This document shows, piece by piece, positions 7,845 through 16,101 of a stretch of 26,604 bases of DNA. The position numbers and the translations under genes were made by a program. The notes under the pieces were generated by a model. That model made no database searches, was not told where the DNA came from, and worked only from the letters and a program-made list of their open reading frames with translations. How positions within the stretch are numbered: the first letter of the stretch is position 1; every line of letters begins with the position of its first letter. Where the stretch lies: assembly GCA_018434645.1 (NCBI GenBank), contig JAHDOX010000155.1, positions 1 to 26,604 of the forward strand, read 5' to 3'. The DNA comes from Synergistales bacterium. GTDB lineage: Bacteria; Synergistota; Synergistia; Synergistales; Thermovirgaceae.

Positions 7845-9224
7845 ATGTGCGGTGTATTCGGCGCATTTTCGAAAGACGGAAATTCTGTCCTCGAGGATGT
7901 TTATCTTGGTCTTTACGCGCTTCAGCATCGTGGACAGGAAACGGCGGGGATTGCCTGGACAGACCTCTTCGGCAATAAAAACGTACATGCCATGAGGGGG
8001 AGCGGTCTGGTTCACACAGCGCTGGACCAGAAGGCTCTTTCCTCGAATACTGCAAATGTTGCCATCGGTCATGTCCGTTACTCCACAGCTGGCGGAAGCG
8101 ATTTTTCCAATGCCCAACCTATCATTGCAAACTACGCGAGAGGGTCCGTTGCGATAGCTCATAATGGCAATATCACAAACGCAACGGCGATACGAAATTT
8201 TCTCGAAAACCGGGGAGCTATCTTTCAATCTACCGGCGATACGGAAACCATACTTCACCTTATGGCTCACCAGTCCCACAAACCTCCCCTTGACGCCCTC
8301 GTGGGGGCACTGAGGCTGTTGCGCGGCGCTTACAGCCTGGCGGTTCTTCTGGGAAACAGGTTGATAGCCGCCCGGGATCCATGGGGGTTTCGCCCGCTGA
8401 TAATCGGTCAACGGGGGGAGGTCACTTATGTCGCCTCCGAAAGCTGCGCCCTGGATATCGTCGGAGCTGAAATAATCAGGGACGTAAAACCGGGCGAGAT
8501 ACTGGTGATAGACGAAAAAGGAATGAAAAGCCTGAAAATACCCGTCACACCTCGCAGGAAACACCTTTGCGCTTTCGAATACGTCTATTTCGCTCGCCCG
8601 GACAGCCTCATCGATGGCCGTTCAGTTTACGGCGTCAGAAAGGCCCTGGGTTGCTATCTAGCGAAAAGCAGCCCATGCGGAAAAGCAGATATGGCTACGG
8701 GATTGCCCGACAGCGGCACCATATCCGCCATCGGCTACGCGGAAGCATCGGAGCTCCCTTATGAAAAAGTCATAGTCAGAAACAGGTATGTGGGAAGAAC
8801 GTTTATAGAGCCCACACAACGCGTGAGGGACTTGGGCGTCAAGATCAAGCTCAACCCGATAGGCAAGATGATTGACGGGAAAAGAATCGTCGTAGTGGAC
8901 GATTCCATTGTCAGGGGCACAACCGTGCAAAGGGTCATTTCGATGATAAGAGATAGTGGAGCCGACGAAGTACACGTCCGCATAGCCTCGCCTCCAGTCA
9001 GGTTTCCCTGTTACTATGGCATAGACACGCCGACATGCGAGGAACTTGCCGCCGCAAGAATGGATACGGAAACGTTGTGCCGGAATATAGGCGCCGATTC
9101 GCTTGCCTATATAAGTGTTGAAGACATGACGGAAGCCATCGGTCTACCCGCTCCCGACCTGTGCACGGCCTGTTTTACCGGGGAATACCTACAGGGAGGC
9201 GAAGATTATGAAATGGACCTATAA
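7845..9224 (+). CDS. purF: Amidophosphoribosyltransferase, Fe-S type without propeptide
   Basis: PurF makes phosphoribosylamine from PRPP and glutamine, the first committed step. I place the start at 7845, giving 459 residues beginning MCGVFGAF, so the nucleophile Cys2 is exposed by removal of Met alone. Other motifs are AHNGNITN (105-112), RDPWGFRPL (178-185) and the PRPP loop IVVVDDSIVRGTT (348-360). Cys242, Cys389, Cys440 and Cys443 match the four [4Fe-4S] ligands of the Bacillus enzyme. That enzyme normally has a short propeptide; none is possible here without reading far back into purL. The gene is 5 bases after purL and overlaps purM by 17 bases. Cluster presence is inferred from the cysteines. 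Confidence 0.96.
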   Translation: MCGVFGAFSKDGNSVLEDVYLGLYALQHRGQETAGIAWTDLFGNKNVHAMRGSGLVHTALDQKALSSNTANVAIGHVRYSTAGGSDFSNAQPIIANYARGSVAIAHNGNITNATAIRNFLENRGAIFQSTGDTETILHLMAHQSHKPPLDALVGALRLLRGAYSLAVLLGNRLIAARDPWGFRPLIIGQRGEVTYVASESCALDIVGAEIIRDVKPGEILVIDEKGMKSLKIPVTPRRKHLCAFEYVYFARPDSLIDGRSVYGVRKALGCYLAKSSPCGKADMATGLPDSGTISAIGYAEASELPYEKVIVRNRYVGRTFIEPTQRVRDLGVKIKLNPIGKMIDGKRIVVVDDSIVRGTTVQRVISMIRDSGADEVHVRIASPPVRFPCYYGIDTPTCEELAAARMDTETLCRNIGADSLAYISVEDMTEAIGLPAPDLCTACFTGEYLQGGEDYEMDL

Positions 9225-10200
9225 AAAGGCCGGCGTCAACCTGGAAGACGCAACAAACTGGGTGGAAACCGTCCGCCGTCATGTTTCGCGGCTTAACGAC
9301 CCCAATGTGATAGGCGGCATAGGAGGTTTCGCCGGGTTGTATCGCATTGGAGACGGGAAGCTCCTCGCAGCCTGTACAGATGGTGTAGGTACCAAGATTG
9401 AAGTAGCCCGACTAGCAGACTACTATGGGAGCATTGGGCAGGATCTGGTCGCCATGAACGTCAACGACCTGGTCACATGCGGCGCAAGACCGCTTTTTTT
9501 CCTCGATTACATTGCGTGCGGCTTGCTTGACCTCAAACGCCTCGAGCCGCTTCTTGAAGGTATCGTAAAAGCCTGCGGAGAGGTCGGATGCTTTCTCCTC
9601 GGCGGGGAAACGGCGGAAATGCCCGGCGTCTACGAACCTGAAGGGATAGACATAGCGGGCTTTTCGGTGGGCATCGTAGACGAAACAAAGCTTGTAACAG
9701 GAGAAAATACACAGCCGGGCTACAAGATCGTTGGCCTTCCAAGTTCCGGCATACATAGCAACGGATTCAGCCTCGTAAGGAAGGTGCTCATCGGAAAGGA
9801 CGGTAGAAAAGCCCTGACCCGGGTCGTCAGTAAACTGGGCGAACCACTTTCGACCGCCCTGCTTAGGCCCACCCGTCTTTACGTCAGGCAGGCTCTGGAA
9901 GCTTGTGCAAAGATACCTGTTTCTGCAATGGCCCATATTACCGGAGGAGGTCTCGAGGAAAATATCTCCCGTGTCCTGCCCCCGGGTCTTTCCTTACATC
10001 TTGACTACAATTCATGGACGCGCCCGCCGATTTTCAACTACATAGCGGAGCATGGCGTTTCCGAAGAAGAAATGCGCAGGGTTTTCAACCTGGGAATAGG
10101 ATTCGTATTTATCCTGCCGGAAGAATGGGCCCAAAAACTTTGCCCACTTTTGGAAAAGATGGGCGAAAAACCTGAAATAATCGGAGAAATAACGGGATGA
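9208..10200 (+). CDS. purM: AIR synthetase (phosphoribosylformylglycinamidine cyclo-ligase)
   Basis: PurM closes the imidazole ring, converting FGAM to AIR with ATP. The 330-residue protein has the family's layout: TDGVGTKIEVA near residue 55, NDLVTCGARPLFFLDYIA near residue 90, GGETAEMPGVYEP near residue 135 and MAHITGGGLEENISRVLP near residue 245. The ATG at 9208 follows AGGGAGG (9192-9198) and lies inside the end of purF, overlapping it by 17 bases. The stop overlaps the purN start (ATGA). Both junctions imply translational coupling. Length is slightly shorter than E. coli PurM (345), within normal range. Confidence 0.97.
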   Translation: MKWTYKKAGVNLEDATNWVETVRRHVSRLNDPNVIGGIGGFAGLYRIGDGKLLAACTDGVGTKIEVARLADYYGSIGQDLVAMNVNDLVTCGARPLFFLDYIACGLLDLKRLEPLLEGIVKACGEVGCFLLGGETAEMPGVYEPEGIDIAGFSVGIVDETKLVTGENTQPGYKIVGLPSSGIHSNGFSLVRKVLIGKDGRKALTRVVSKLGEPLSTALLRPTRLYVRQALEACAKIPVSAMAHITGGGLEENISRVLPPGLSLHLDYNSWTRPPIFNYIAEHGVSEEEMRRVFNLGIGFVFILPEEWAQKLCPLLEKMGEKPEIIGEITG

Positions 10201-10796
10201 AAAAAAAGCTGGCGATCCTGGTCTCCGGTACAGGCAGCAACATGGAAGAAATAGCGAAAAACTGCATCAGGAGTTTCATAAATGCGGAAGTCGCTTTTGT
10301 CGCATCCGACAAGTCGGACGCGGCGGGACTCGAAAAGGCGAGGTATTTGGGAATATCCACCATGGTGTTGCCCTACCTCGAGGAAGGTAAAGAAATTGCG
10401 GAAAAGGTTCTTATCGATAAAATCCTCAAGGAACAAGTGGACTGGCTCGTTCTGGCCGGTTTTATGAGAATCCTTTCGGCGGGCCTCGTGCAGAAGCTGT
10501 CAGGGAAAATCGTCAACATTCACCCTTCCCTCCTCCCCGCTTTCCCAGGAACGAAAGCTATCGAAAGAGCATGGAACGCCGGAGTCAAAATAACCGGTGT
10601 CACCGTGCATCTGGTGGATGAAAAGATAGACCACGGGCAGATATTGGCCCAGGAACCCGTGCGTGTGACAGGGTCTGAAACCCTTGAAAGCCTCGAACGC
10701 AAAATACACGATGTAGAACACCGTATCTATTACCGAGTTTTGAGAGATCTGGTAAATGGGAACCTGTCCGTAACGAAAAGGAGGAAACCTGTGTGA
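10197..10796 (+). CDS. purN: GAR transformylase, formyl-THF dependent
   Basis: PurN transfers a formyl group from 10-formyltetrahydrofolate to glycinamide ribonucleotide. The 199-residue protein starts MKKKLAILVSGTGSNMEEIA, with the nucleotide-binding SGTGSN. Catalytic residues align as Asn107 and His109 in IVNIHPSLLPAF and Asp145 in VDEKIDHGQIL. It overlaps purM by 4 bases (ATGA) and purH by 4 bases (GTGA). In this order (M-N-H) it matches the Bacillus operon. The folate-dependent enzyme means formate-dependent PurT is not needed here. Confidence 0.97.
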   Translation: MKKKLAILVSGTGSNMEEIAKNCIRSFINAEVAFVASDKSDAAGLEKARYLGISTMVLPYLEEGKEIAEKVLIDKILKEQVDWLVLAGFMRILSAGLVQKLSGKIVNIHPSLLPAFPGTKAIERAWNAGVKITGVTVHLVDEKIDHGQILAQEPVRVTGSETLESLERKIHDVEHRIYYRVLRDLVNGNLSVTKRRKPV

Positions 10797-12322
10797 CGAA
10801 AAAAAGAGCACTTATTTCGACCTACGACAAAACCGGCCTCGCCCCGTTCGCAAGAGCTTTGGCCGAAATGGACTATGAAATTGTATCGAGTTCCGGGACG
10901 GCAAAGTTCCTGCGCCAGGAAGGCATGGAAGTCACCGAGGTCTCGGACCTGACGGGCTACCCCCACCTTCTCGGTGGCAGGGTCAAGACGATTCACCCGC
11001 TTATCGTCGGAGGAATCCTCGCTCGAAAACAGGTTCAGGAAGACCTTTATGACGTAGAGGCCTTCCAAATTCCACTTATGGACATAGTGGTCTGCAATCT
11101 TTACCCTTTCGAGGAAACCGCGTCCAGCGGAGCAGATCTGGATTCCCTTTTGGAAAACATCGATATCGGCGGTGTTACCCTGATACGGGCGGCGGCAAAA
11201 AATTTCCGCGACGTCGCTTGTGTAGTGGATCCTTCCGATTACAATAACGTTATCGAAGAAATCCGCTCAGAAGGTGACGTAACGCTCGTAACCAGAGAAA
11301 ATCTCGCACTCAAGGCATTTTCGACCACTTGCTGGTATGACGCCGCGGTGTTTCGCGGCCTGGCCAGGGAAACGGGATTCAGCCCCGACTCACTTTCAAA
11401 TCGTATCCCGATGGCATCGAAAAAAATCCTTTCCCTCCGTTATGGTGAAAACCCGCACCAACAGGCGGCACTTTACCTTCCGCCTCTGGCTGAAATACCC
11501 TGGCGACAGCTTTCTGGAAAGCCGCTTTCCTACAACAATATCCTTGACTTGGACTGCGCCCTTAGATCTTGCTCTCTTTTTCAGTCTGACTGTGCTTGTG
11601 TGATCATAAAACATACGACACCCTGCGGGCTCGCCGTTGGAGAAAATCCCCTCGACGCCTACAGTAAAGCTTTTGCCTGTGACCCGCTATCTTCCTTCGG
11701 TGGCATTGTCGGATTTAACAGGACCGTCACGATGGAGACGGCCAGGGCTTTTACGAAAAATTTCGCGGAAGTACTCGTCGCACCCGGGTTTCCGGAAGAT
11801 GTCGTCAAATACCTTCAGAAGGAGCGACCAAATCTGAGAGTCCTCACCTGGGACGGTGGAAGAGTTTCGCCCATTCAGGTCACCGGTACGTGGAGCGGTC
11901 TGCTCATGCAGGAAGATTCTATGCCACCCCTGCCGGACCCCCAAAAGGGCAAATGGGTGGTAAAGGACCGAGAAGACCTTTGGGATGATCTTCTTTTCGC
12001 CTGGAAGGCCGCCGCACTTTGCAAAAGCAACGCCATCGTAGTAGCTTCAAGGAAGGCTACAACAGGCATCGGATCGGGTTTTACAAGCAGGGTTGGTGCC
12101 GTTCGTTGGGCACTTGATCAGGCGAAAGACAAGGCATGTGGAGCCGTCATGGCCTCCGATGCTTTCTTCCCTTTCGCTGATTCACTGGAAGAGGCATCAC
12201 GGGCCGGTATCGCCGCCATAATCCAGCCGGGAGGATCTGTAAGGGACAAGGAAGTAATTGAGGCAGCCGAACGTCTTGGAATAAGCATGTTCCTTTCAGG
12301 TGCCCGGACATTCCGACATTGA
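10793..12322 (+). CDS. purH: Bifunctional AICAR transformylase / IMP cyclohydrolase
   Basis: PurH carries out the last two steps to IMP. The 509-residue protein has an N-terminal MGS-like cyclohydrolase domain (about residues 1-190: LISTYDKTGLAPFARAL, GGRVKTIHPLIVGGIL, DIVVCNLYPFEET). A C-terminal transformylase domain follows, with LRYGENPHQQAALY, the Lys-His pair in VIIKHTTPCGLA and SNAIVVASRKATTGIGSG. The start is GTG at 10793, overlapping the purN TGA, and it is supported by AAAAGGAGG at 10777-10785. Most homologues have KHANPCG where this has KHTTPCG; the key Lys, His and the PCG turn remain. The product ends in FRH, as normal. Confidence 0.96.
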   Translation: MTKKRALISTYDKTGLAPFARALAEMDYEIVSSSGTAKFLRQEGMEVTEVSDLTGYPHLLGGRVKTIHPLIVGGILARKQVQEDLYDVEAFQIPLMDIVVCNLYPFEETASSGADLDSLLENIDIGGVTLIRAAAKNFRDVACVVDPSDYNNVIEEIRSEGDVTLVTRENLALKAFSTTCWYDAAVFRGLARETGFSPDSLSNRIPMASKKILSLRYGENPHQQAALYLPPLAEIPWRQLSGKPLSYNNILDLDCALRSCSLFQSDCACVIIKHTTPCGLAVGENPLDAYSKAFACDPLSSFGGIVGFNRTVTMETARAFTKNFAEVLVAPGFPEDVVKYLQKERPNLRVLTWDGGRVSPIQVTGTWSGLLMQEDSMPPLPDPQKGKWVVKDREDLWDDLLFAWKAAALCKSNAIVVASRKATTGIGSGFTSRVGAVRWALDQAKDKACGAVMASDAFFPFADSLEEASRAGIAAIIQPGGSVRDKEVIEAAERLGISMFLSGARTFRH

Positions 12323-12354
12323 GACAGGGATTCATCTTGAAGGAGGACAATGGG

Positions 12355-13635
12355 ATGCGCGTATTGCTGTTGGGTAAAGGAGCACGAGAACATGCCCTCG
12401 CGTGGGCGATAAACAAGTCGCCCCTCCTGGATGACCTTCATTGCATGCCTGGAAACGGTGGAATCGAGGAAATAGCCGAAACACACAAGGGCAACCATGA
12501 AGACGTTCAGGATGTTTGCAATTTATGCGAATACCTCAAGCCCGACTTGGTCGTCGTAGGACCCGAGGCTCCCCTTGTCGCAGGGGTGGCCGATTTGCTC
12601 ACGGAAAAGGGCATTTTGACTTTCGGCCCTCCCTCTGAAGGGGCCCTTCTTGAAGGGAGCAAGGCTTTTGCGAAGCAATTCATGTCAAGTCACGGGATCC
12701 CGACGGCGGATTTCGATATCTGCTTCACCCTGAATGATGCAAAAAACGCCCTCCAGAAGCGTGATGCTCCTTTTGTGATAAAAACCGACGGTCTGGCCGC
12801 CGGCAAGGGTGTATTCGTAACAGAAACGAAAGAAGAAGCCTTATCCGCCTGCAAGAAACTCTTGGAAGAAAACCTCTTCGGAGAAGCCGGTAAAAAGGTC
12901 GTCATCGAAGATTACCTGAACGGGAAAGAACTTACCGTGCTGGTAGTAACCGACGGTCGGTCCTGGAAACTTCTTCCACCGAGCCAGGACCACAAGCGTG
13001 CTTTCGACGGCGACAAGGGCCCCAATACCGGGGGCATGGGGGCTTTCTGCCCTGTCCCCTGGGTTGAAGAAGATTTCCTGGCCCGCGTTGAGGAAAAAAT
13101 CGTCGCACCCACGATACGGGGACTGGCATCCAATGGAATCCCCTTTCGGGGAGTGCTCTACTGTGGACTCATGACAGACGAAGATGGAAACTGCCGTGTT
13201 CTCGAGTATAACGTGCGTATGGGAGACCCTGAGACTCAGGTCGTTCTCCCTGTTTTTCCAGGAGATTTCCTTGAGGCCGCTCTTGCAGCCTGCCGTGAAG
13301 ATCTCGAAAACATTTTTTGGGAACCAACCGGAGACTATGCCGTCGGAGTCGTAATGGCGTCGGGCGGCTATCCGGGAACTTACAAGCGCGGGATAGAGAT
13401 TTTTGGAATCGAAGACTTAAAAGACCACGAACAAACACATGTATTCCAGGGTGGTACAAAAAAATCAGGAGGACGTCTTTTCACCGACGGTGGGAGGGTG
13501 CTCACCGTAGTCGGGACAGGCTCGACGATCGCACAGGCGAGAAAACGCGCCTATGACGCCGTCGGCCACATTTCCTTTGAGGGCGCTCACTTCCGCAGGG
13601 ACATCGCTTCTTTCGCGCAGAAACAGGGAGAGTGA
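12355..13635 (+). CDS. purD: GAR synthetase (phosphoribosylamine-glycine ligase)
   Basis: PurD is an ATP-grasp enzyme joining phosphoribosylamine to glycine. The 426-residue product starts MRVLLLGKGAREHALAWAI. It has VGPEAPLVAGVAD, the ATP-grasp lysine region PFVIKTDGLAAGKGV, the family signature HKRAFDGDKGPNTGGMGAFCP and the metal-binding EYNVRMGDPETQVVLP. I chose the ATG at 12355 over an earlier in-frame codon near the purH stop because AGGAGG (12341-12346) is correctly spaced and the resulting N-terminus matches the family. The gap from purH is 32 bases, the largest inside the operon. Confidence 0.97.
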   Translation: MRVLLLGKGAREHALAWAINKSPLLDDLHCMPGNGGIEEIAETHKGNHEDVQDVCNLCEYLKPDLVVVGPEAPLVAGVADLLTEKGILTFGPPSEGALLEGSKAFAKQFMSSHGIPTADFDICFTLNDAKNALQKRDAPFVIKTDGLAAGKGVFVTETKEEALSACKKLLEENLFGEAGKKVVIEDYLNGKELTVLVVTDGRSWKLLPPSQDHKRAFDGDKGPNTGGMGAFCPVPWVEEDFLARVEEKIVAPTIRGLASNGIPFRGVLYCGLMTDEDGNCRVLEYNVRMGDPETQVVLPVFPGDFLEAALAACREDLENIFWEPTGDYAVGVVMASGGYPGTYKRGIEIFGIEDLKDHEQTHVFQGGTKKSGGRLFTDGGRVLTVVGTGSTIAQARKRAYDAVGHISFEGAHFRRDIASFAQKQGE

Positions 13636-13640
13636 AGACA

Positions 13641-14168
13641 ATGGATAAAAGACCTATGGTAGGTATAGTAACTGGATCCAAATCGGATCTGGATGTCGCC
13701 AAAAAGGTCTTCGAAACTCTCGAAGAGCTTGATATAGAAGCTGAAGTTACCATAGCCTCCGCTCACAGAACCCCCGACGATGCCAAATCTTATGCTAAAA
13801 ACGCCAGAGACCGCGGTATAAAGGTCATCGTAGCGATCGCAGGTCTTTCGGCGGCGCTGCCAGGCGTTATGGCCGCCCACACGAGTCTTCCCGTCATAGG
13901 AGTTCCTGTGAACGCGGGAACGTTGGGTGGATTTGACGCTCTACTTTCCATAGCCCAGATGCCCCCGGGGGTACCAGTGGCGGCAATGGGAATCGAGGGA
14001 GCAAAAAACGCTGCTCTTATGGCGGCTAGAATTATTGCCCTGCAAGACACGCTTCTTCATGAACGCCTTTGCGATGTCGGGTTAAAGGGTGGCCAAAAAG
14101 TCAGGGAATCGAGGACTTCCATATCGGGAATGCCGTTAGCTCCGGAAGAAGCTTTCACGAAGGAGTGA
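13641..14168 (+). CDS. purE: AIR carboxylase / N5-CAIR mutase PurE
   Basis: PurE makes CAIR, the PurC substrate. The 175-residue protein has TGSKSDLDVAKKVFETL at residues 11-27, ASAHRTPDD with His42 near residues 39-47, IAGLSAALPGVMAAHTSLPVIGVPV and the LLSIAQMPPGVPV loop. The ATG at 13641 follows GGGAG with 10-base spacing; a GTG at 13632 overlapping the purD stop is less likely. No purK is present, so either PurE works directly on AIR and CO2 (class II) or purK lies elsewhere. The sequence has AGLSAALPG where many PurE proteins have AGAGGAAHLPG, so I cannot assign the class by eye. Confidence 0.94.
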   Translation: MDKRPMVGIVTGSKSDLDVAKKVFETLEELDIEAEVTIASAHRTPDDAKSYAKNARDRGIKVIVAIAGLSAALPGVMAAHTSLPVIGVPVNAGTLGGFDALLSIAQMPPGVPVAAMGIEGAKNAALMAARIIALQDTLLHERLCDVGLKGGQKVRESRTSISGMPLAPEEAFTKE

Positions 14169-14170
14169 TA

Positions 14171-15115
14171 TTGATAACACAGAAAAATTCGTATCGTTAC
14201 CTGAAGTGGTCTTCGGTTTTAAGGGAACGCTGGGGAAAGAGGGTGCAGAAAATCACGCTGGACATAGGGGCTGGCTGTCCGCATCGTAAAAGTTTGACAA
14301 GCGGGGGCTGTGTCTTTTGCGACAGCCTGGGGGGAGGAAGTGGAGCCCATCTCGCAGGCATCGGCCTCGAAAAACAAATCCAGCTGGGTTACGAACGCCT
14401 GAAAAAAAGATACAAAACAGACAGCGCGATACTGTACTTTCAAAGCTACTCCACTACAAACATTGCAACAGGCGAGCTGGTGGAGATAATAGAACGTGCC
14501 CTTGAATTTTCCGGTAATCATGGAACAGCTGCAGGAATTGCAATCGGTGCCCGTCCCGACCAGGTCCCGGACGAAATGCTAGAATATCTGGAAGACCTTG
14601 CCGCTAGCGGCCTTGAAACCTGGCTGGAACTCGGAGTTCAGACAACGGACCCTTCCGGCCTGAAATGGCTGAACAGGGGACATGGCCTTAGCGAAGTCGA
14701 AGATTCCCTTAAAAGGATTCGAAAACGCAAGGGCATTTCGCTATGTGCCCATCTGATAGCAGGCATACCTGGCGAGAAACGTCATCAGTTGTGCCTTTCG
14801 TCAAAATGGCTCTCGGAACGCGGCATTGACGGCGTAAAATTCCATCCCCTGCATGTTTTGAGCGGGGCACCCCTGGAAAAGCTGTATAGAGGCGGTGGAT
14901 TTTCACCCCTATCCATGGAAGAATACGTAGATAATGTTGTTGAAGCCCTCCAAATGACACGTCCCAATGTGGTCGTACAAAGACTGGCTGCTGACGCTTC
15001 ACCGCCAAGGCTTGTCGCGCCAGCGTGGCTTACGGACAAGACATCCGTTCTCAAGGCTATCGACGATAAACTTATCCAGCTCGACGCACGACAGGGAGAC
15101 AAATGGGATAGTTGA
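14171..15115 (+). CDS. Radical SAM protein, YtqA/YhcC (TIGR01212) family
   Basis: Read from the TTG at 14171 the protein has 314 residues and begins MITQKNSYRYLKWSSVLRER. It has a radical SAM cluster motif Cys36-x10-Cys47-x2-Cys50 (CPHRK...GGCVFC). The family features IGARPDQVPDEMLEYLEDL, WLELGVQTT and the later HLIAGIPGEKR, GIDGVKFHPLHVLSG follow. It matches the TIGR01212 (YtqA/YhcC) group; some members have been linked to wobble-uridine tRNA modification (MnmL), which I recall with moderate certainty and have not tested here. AGGAG at 14161-14165 is 5 bases before the TTG and overlaps the end of purE, so the gene is probably the last of the purine transcript. A GTG at 14165 is the alternative start; an upstream ATG at 14069 is inside purE. 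Confidence 0.85.
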   Translation: MITQKNSYRYLKWSSVLRERWGKRVQKITLDIGAGCPHRKSLTSGGCVFCDSLGGGSGAHLAGIGLEKQIQLGYERLKKRYKTDSAILYFQSYSTTNIATGELVEIIERALEFSGNHGTAAGIAIGARPDQVPDEMLEYLEDLAASGLETWLELGVQTTDPSGLKWLNRGHGLSEVEDSLKRIRKRKGISLCAHLIAGIPGEKRHQLCLSSKWLSERGIDGVKFHPLHVLSGAPLEKLYRGGGFSPLSMEEYVDNVVEALQMTRPNVVVQRLAADASPPRLVAPAWLTDKTSVLKAIDDKLIQLDARQGDKWDS

Positions 15116-15166
15116 ACTGTCGGATCGTAAATTCAACATACAACCCTTGTTGAGAGCTAAAAATCA

Positions 15167-15388
15167 TCAGGAGCGCTTTGTACCCAGGTAACCCAAAAAA
15201 AGAAGGATCGGAACAAAAATGAATTTGGCAGGTCCAGCGAAAAACTGCCTGACCGGTTCCAGCCCATAAAGAAATTTCATCACAATTGCCAAAGTGACAC
15301 AAATAAAAAGCAGCGTCGTGAGAGGCGAGCGCTGTTTTTCTTTTTCCCCCTTTTCTTCCTCTTCAGGCAACCCGACCACCTCTTTCAA
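15167..15388 (-). CDS. Small two-span membrane protein, unrecognised
   Basis: This frame gives 73 residues from a TTG at 15388, with AAGGAG (15397-15402 on the complement) 8 bases upstream. An alternative GTG at 15436 would add 16 residues, including a hydrophobic stretch. The N-terminus is highly charged (PEEEEKGEKEKQR), followed by two hydrophobic segments, LTTLLFICVTLAIVMKFLYG and FIFVPILLFLGYLG, and a basic tail. That layout and the ribosome site suggest a real small inner-membrane protein. It is convergent with the radical SAM gene and lies after the terminator of the tpx transcript, so it needs its own promoter, which I could not identify. I do not recognise a family. Confidence 0.55.
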   Translation of the reverse strand: MKEVVGLPEEEEKGEKEKQRSPLTTLLFICVTLAIVMKFLYGLEPVRQFFAGPAKFIFVPILLFLGYLGTKRS

Positions 15389-15477
15389 CCAGAATACTCC
15401 TTTTCCCCTGTATAAAAACAAAAAAATATCAGCCACGTTATCCCCAAGTATACAGAAATCCGGGGCTCACGCCAAAC

Positions 15478-15516
15478 AAAAAGCCTCTTCCGAAATTTAT
15501 TCGGGAGAGGCTTTTT
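15478..15516 (-). terminator. Intrinsic terminator of the tpx transcript
   Basis: A 17-bp stem (15478-15494 with 15500-15516) has one G-T pair and a 5-base loop. In the minus direction it reads AAAAAGCCTCTCCCGAA, loop, then a GC-rich arm ending in GGCTTTTTG. It lies just past the tpx stop at 15540 and before the small membrane-protein gene. A- and T-runs on both sides mean it could act in either direction. Confidence 0.85.
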
Positions 15517-15539
15517 AAAAAGAAACCAGGTTTTGACGA

Positions 15540-16058
15540 TTATTTTCCTATAAGCCCTTTCAAAGCTTCAAGTGCCTTGAAATAATCAGGATGATTGCTG
15601 ATCTCCGGTACGATCTCCATGTATCTGATCACGTCGTCCTTGTCAACCACGTAAACGGCTCTGGCAAGAAACCTGAGTTCCTTGACGAGGACACCCCAGT
15701 TCTTTCCGAAAGAGGCCTCTCTATGGTCGGAAAGGGTTTTGATGTTGTAAATATCCTCGGCCATGCAAAAACGCTTGATTGCGAAAGGAAGGTCCATGCT
15801 GATATTTAGAATAACCACGTCATCCGGCAAATTCACAGCCTCTTCGTTGAAACGATGAGCCTGCATATCGCAAACCGGCGTATCAAGCGAAGGAGTCACT
15901 GAGATTACCTTGATCTTGCCGGAAAAATCCTTCAGCGTGTATTCCTTGAGGTCCTGGTCGACAACCTTGAAGTCGGGAGCTTTCTGGCCTGTTTCGACTT
16001 TTTCCCCCATCAGGGTCATCGGCATCCCATTTAACGTTACTTTCCGCTCCTTATTCAC
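15540..16058 (-). CDS. tpx: Thiol peroxidase (atypical 2-Cys peroxiredoxin, Tpx)
   Basis: Tpx reduces hydrogen peroxide and alkyl hydroperoxides in the cytosol using thioredoxin-type donors. The 172-residue product has VTLNGMPMTLMGEKVETGQKAPDF at the N-terminus, the peroxidatic Cys63 in TPSLDTPVCD and the resolving Cys98 in LPFAIKRFCMAEDI, matching E. coli Tpx Cys61 and Cys95. The start is GTG at 16058 with GGAGGTG (16066-16072 on the complement) 7 bases before it. Longer readings of this frame only run into the upstream rubrerythrin-like gene. It follows that gene by 43 bases, so the two form an oxidative-stress pair typical of anaerobes. Confidence 0.95.
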   Translation of the reverse strand: MNKERKVTLNGMPMTLMGEKVETGQKAPDFKVVDQDLKEYTLKDFSGKIKVISVTPSLDTPVCDMQAHRFNEEAVNLPDDVVILNISMDLPFAIKRFCMAEDIYNIKTLSDHREASFGKNWGVLVKELRFLARAVYVVDKDDVIRYMEIVPEISNHPDYFKALEALKGLIGK

Positions 16059-16101
16059 AGGAGAACACCTCCATAATAATTTTTTGGTATTTTGTTTTTC
16101 C

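Noticed and set aside
7686..8564. A 292-codon open frame on the minus strand opposite purL and purF
   Set aside because: It overlaps two conserved genes in antisense, lacks a plausible ribosome site and shows no family motif.
15116..15166. Terminator after the purine/radical SAM transcript
   Set aside because: Only a weak CAACA...TTGTTG pairing is seen, with no T tract, so I cannot support a terminator here.
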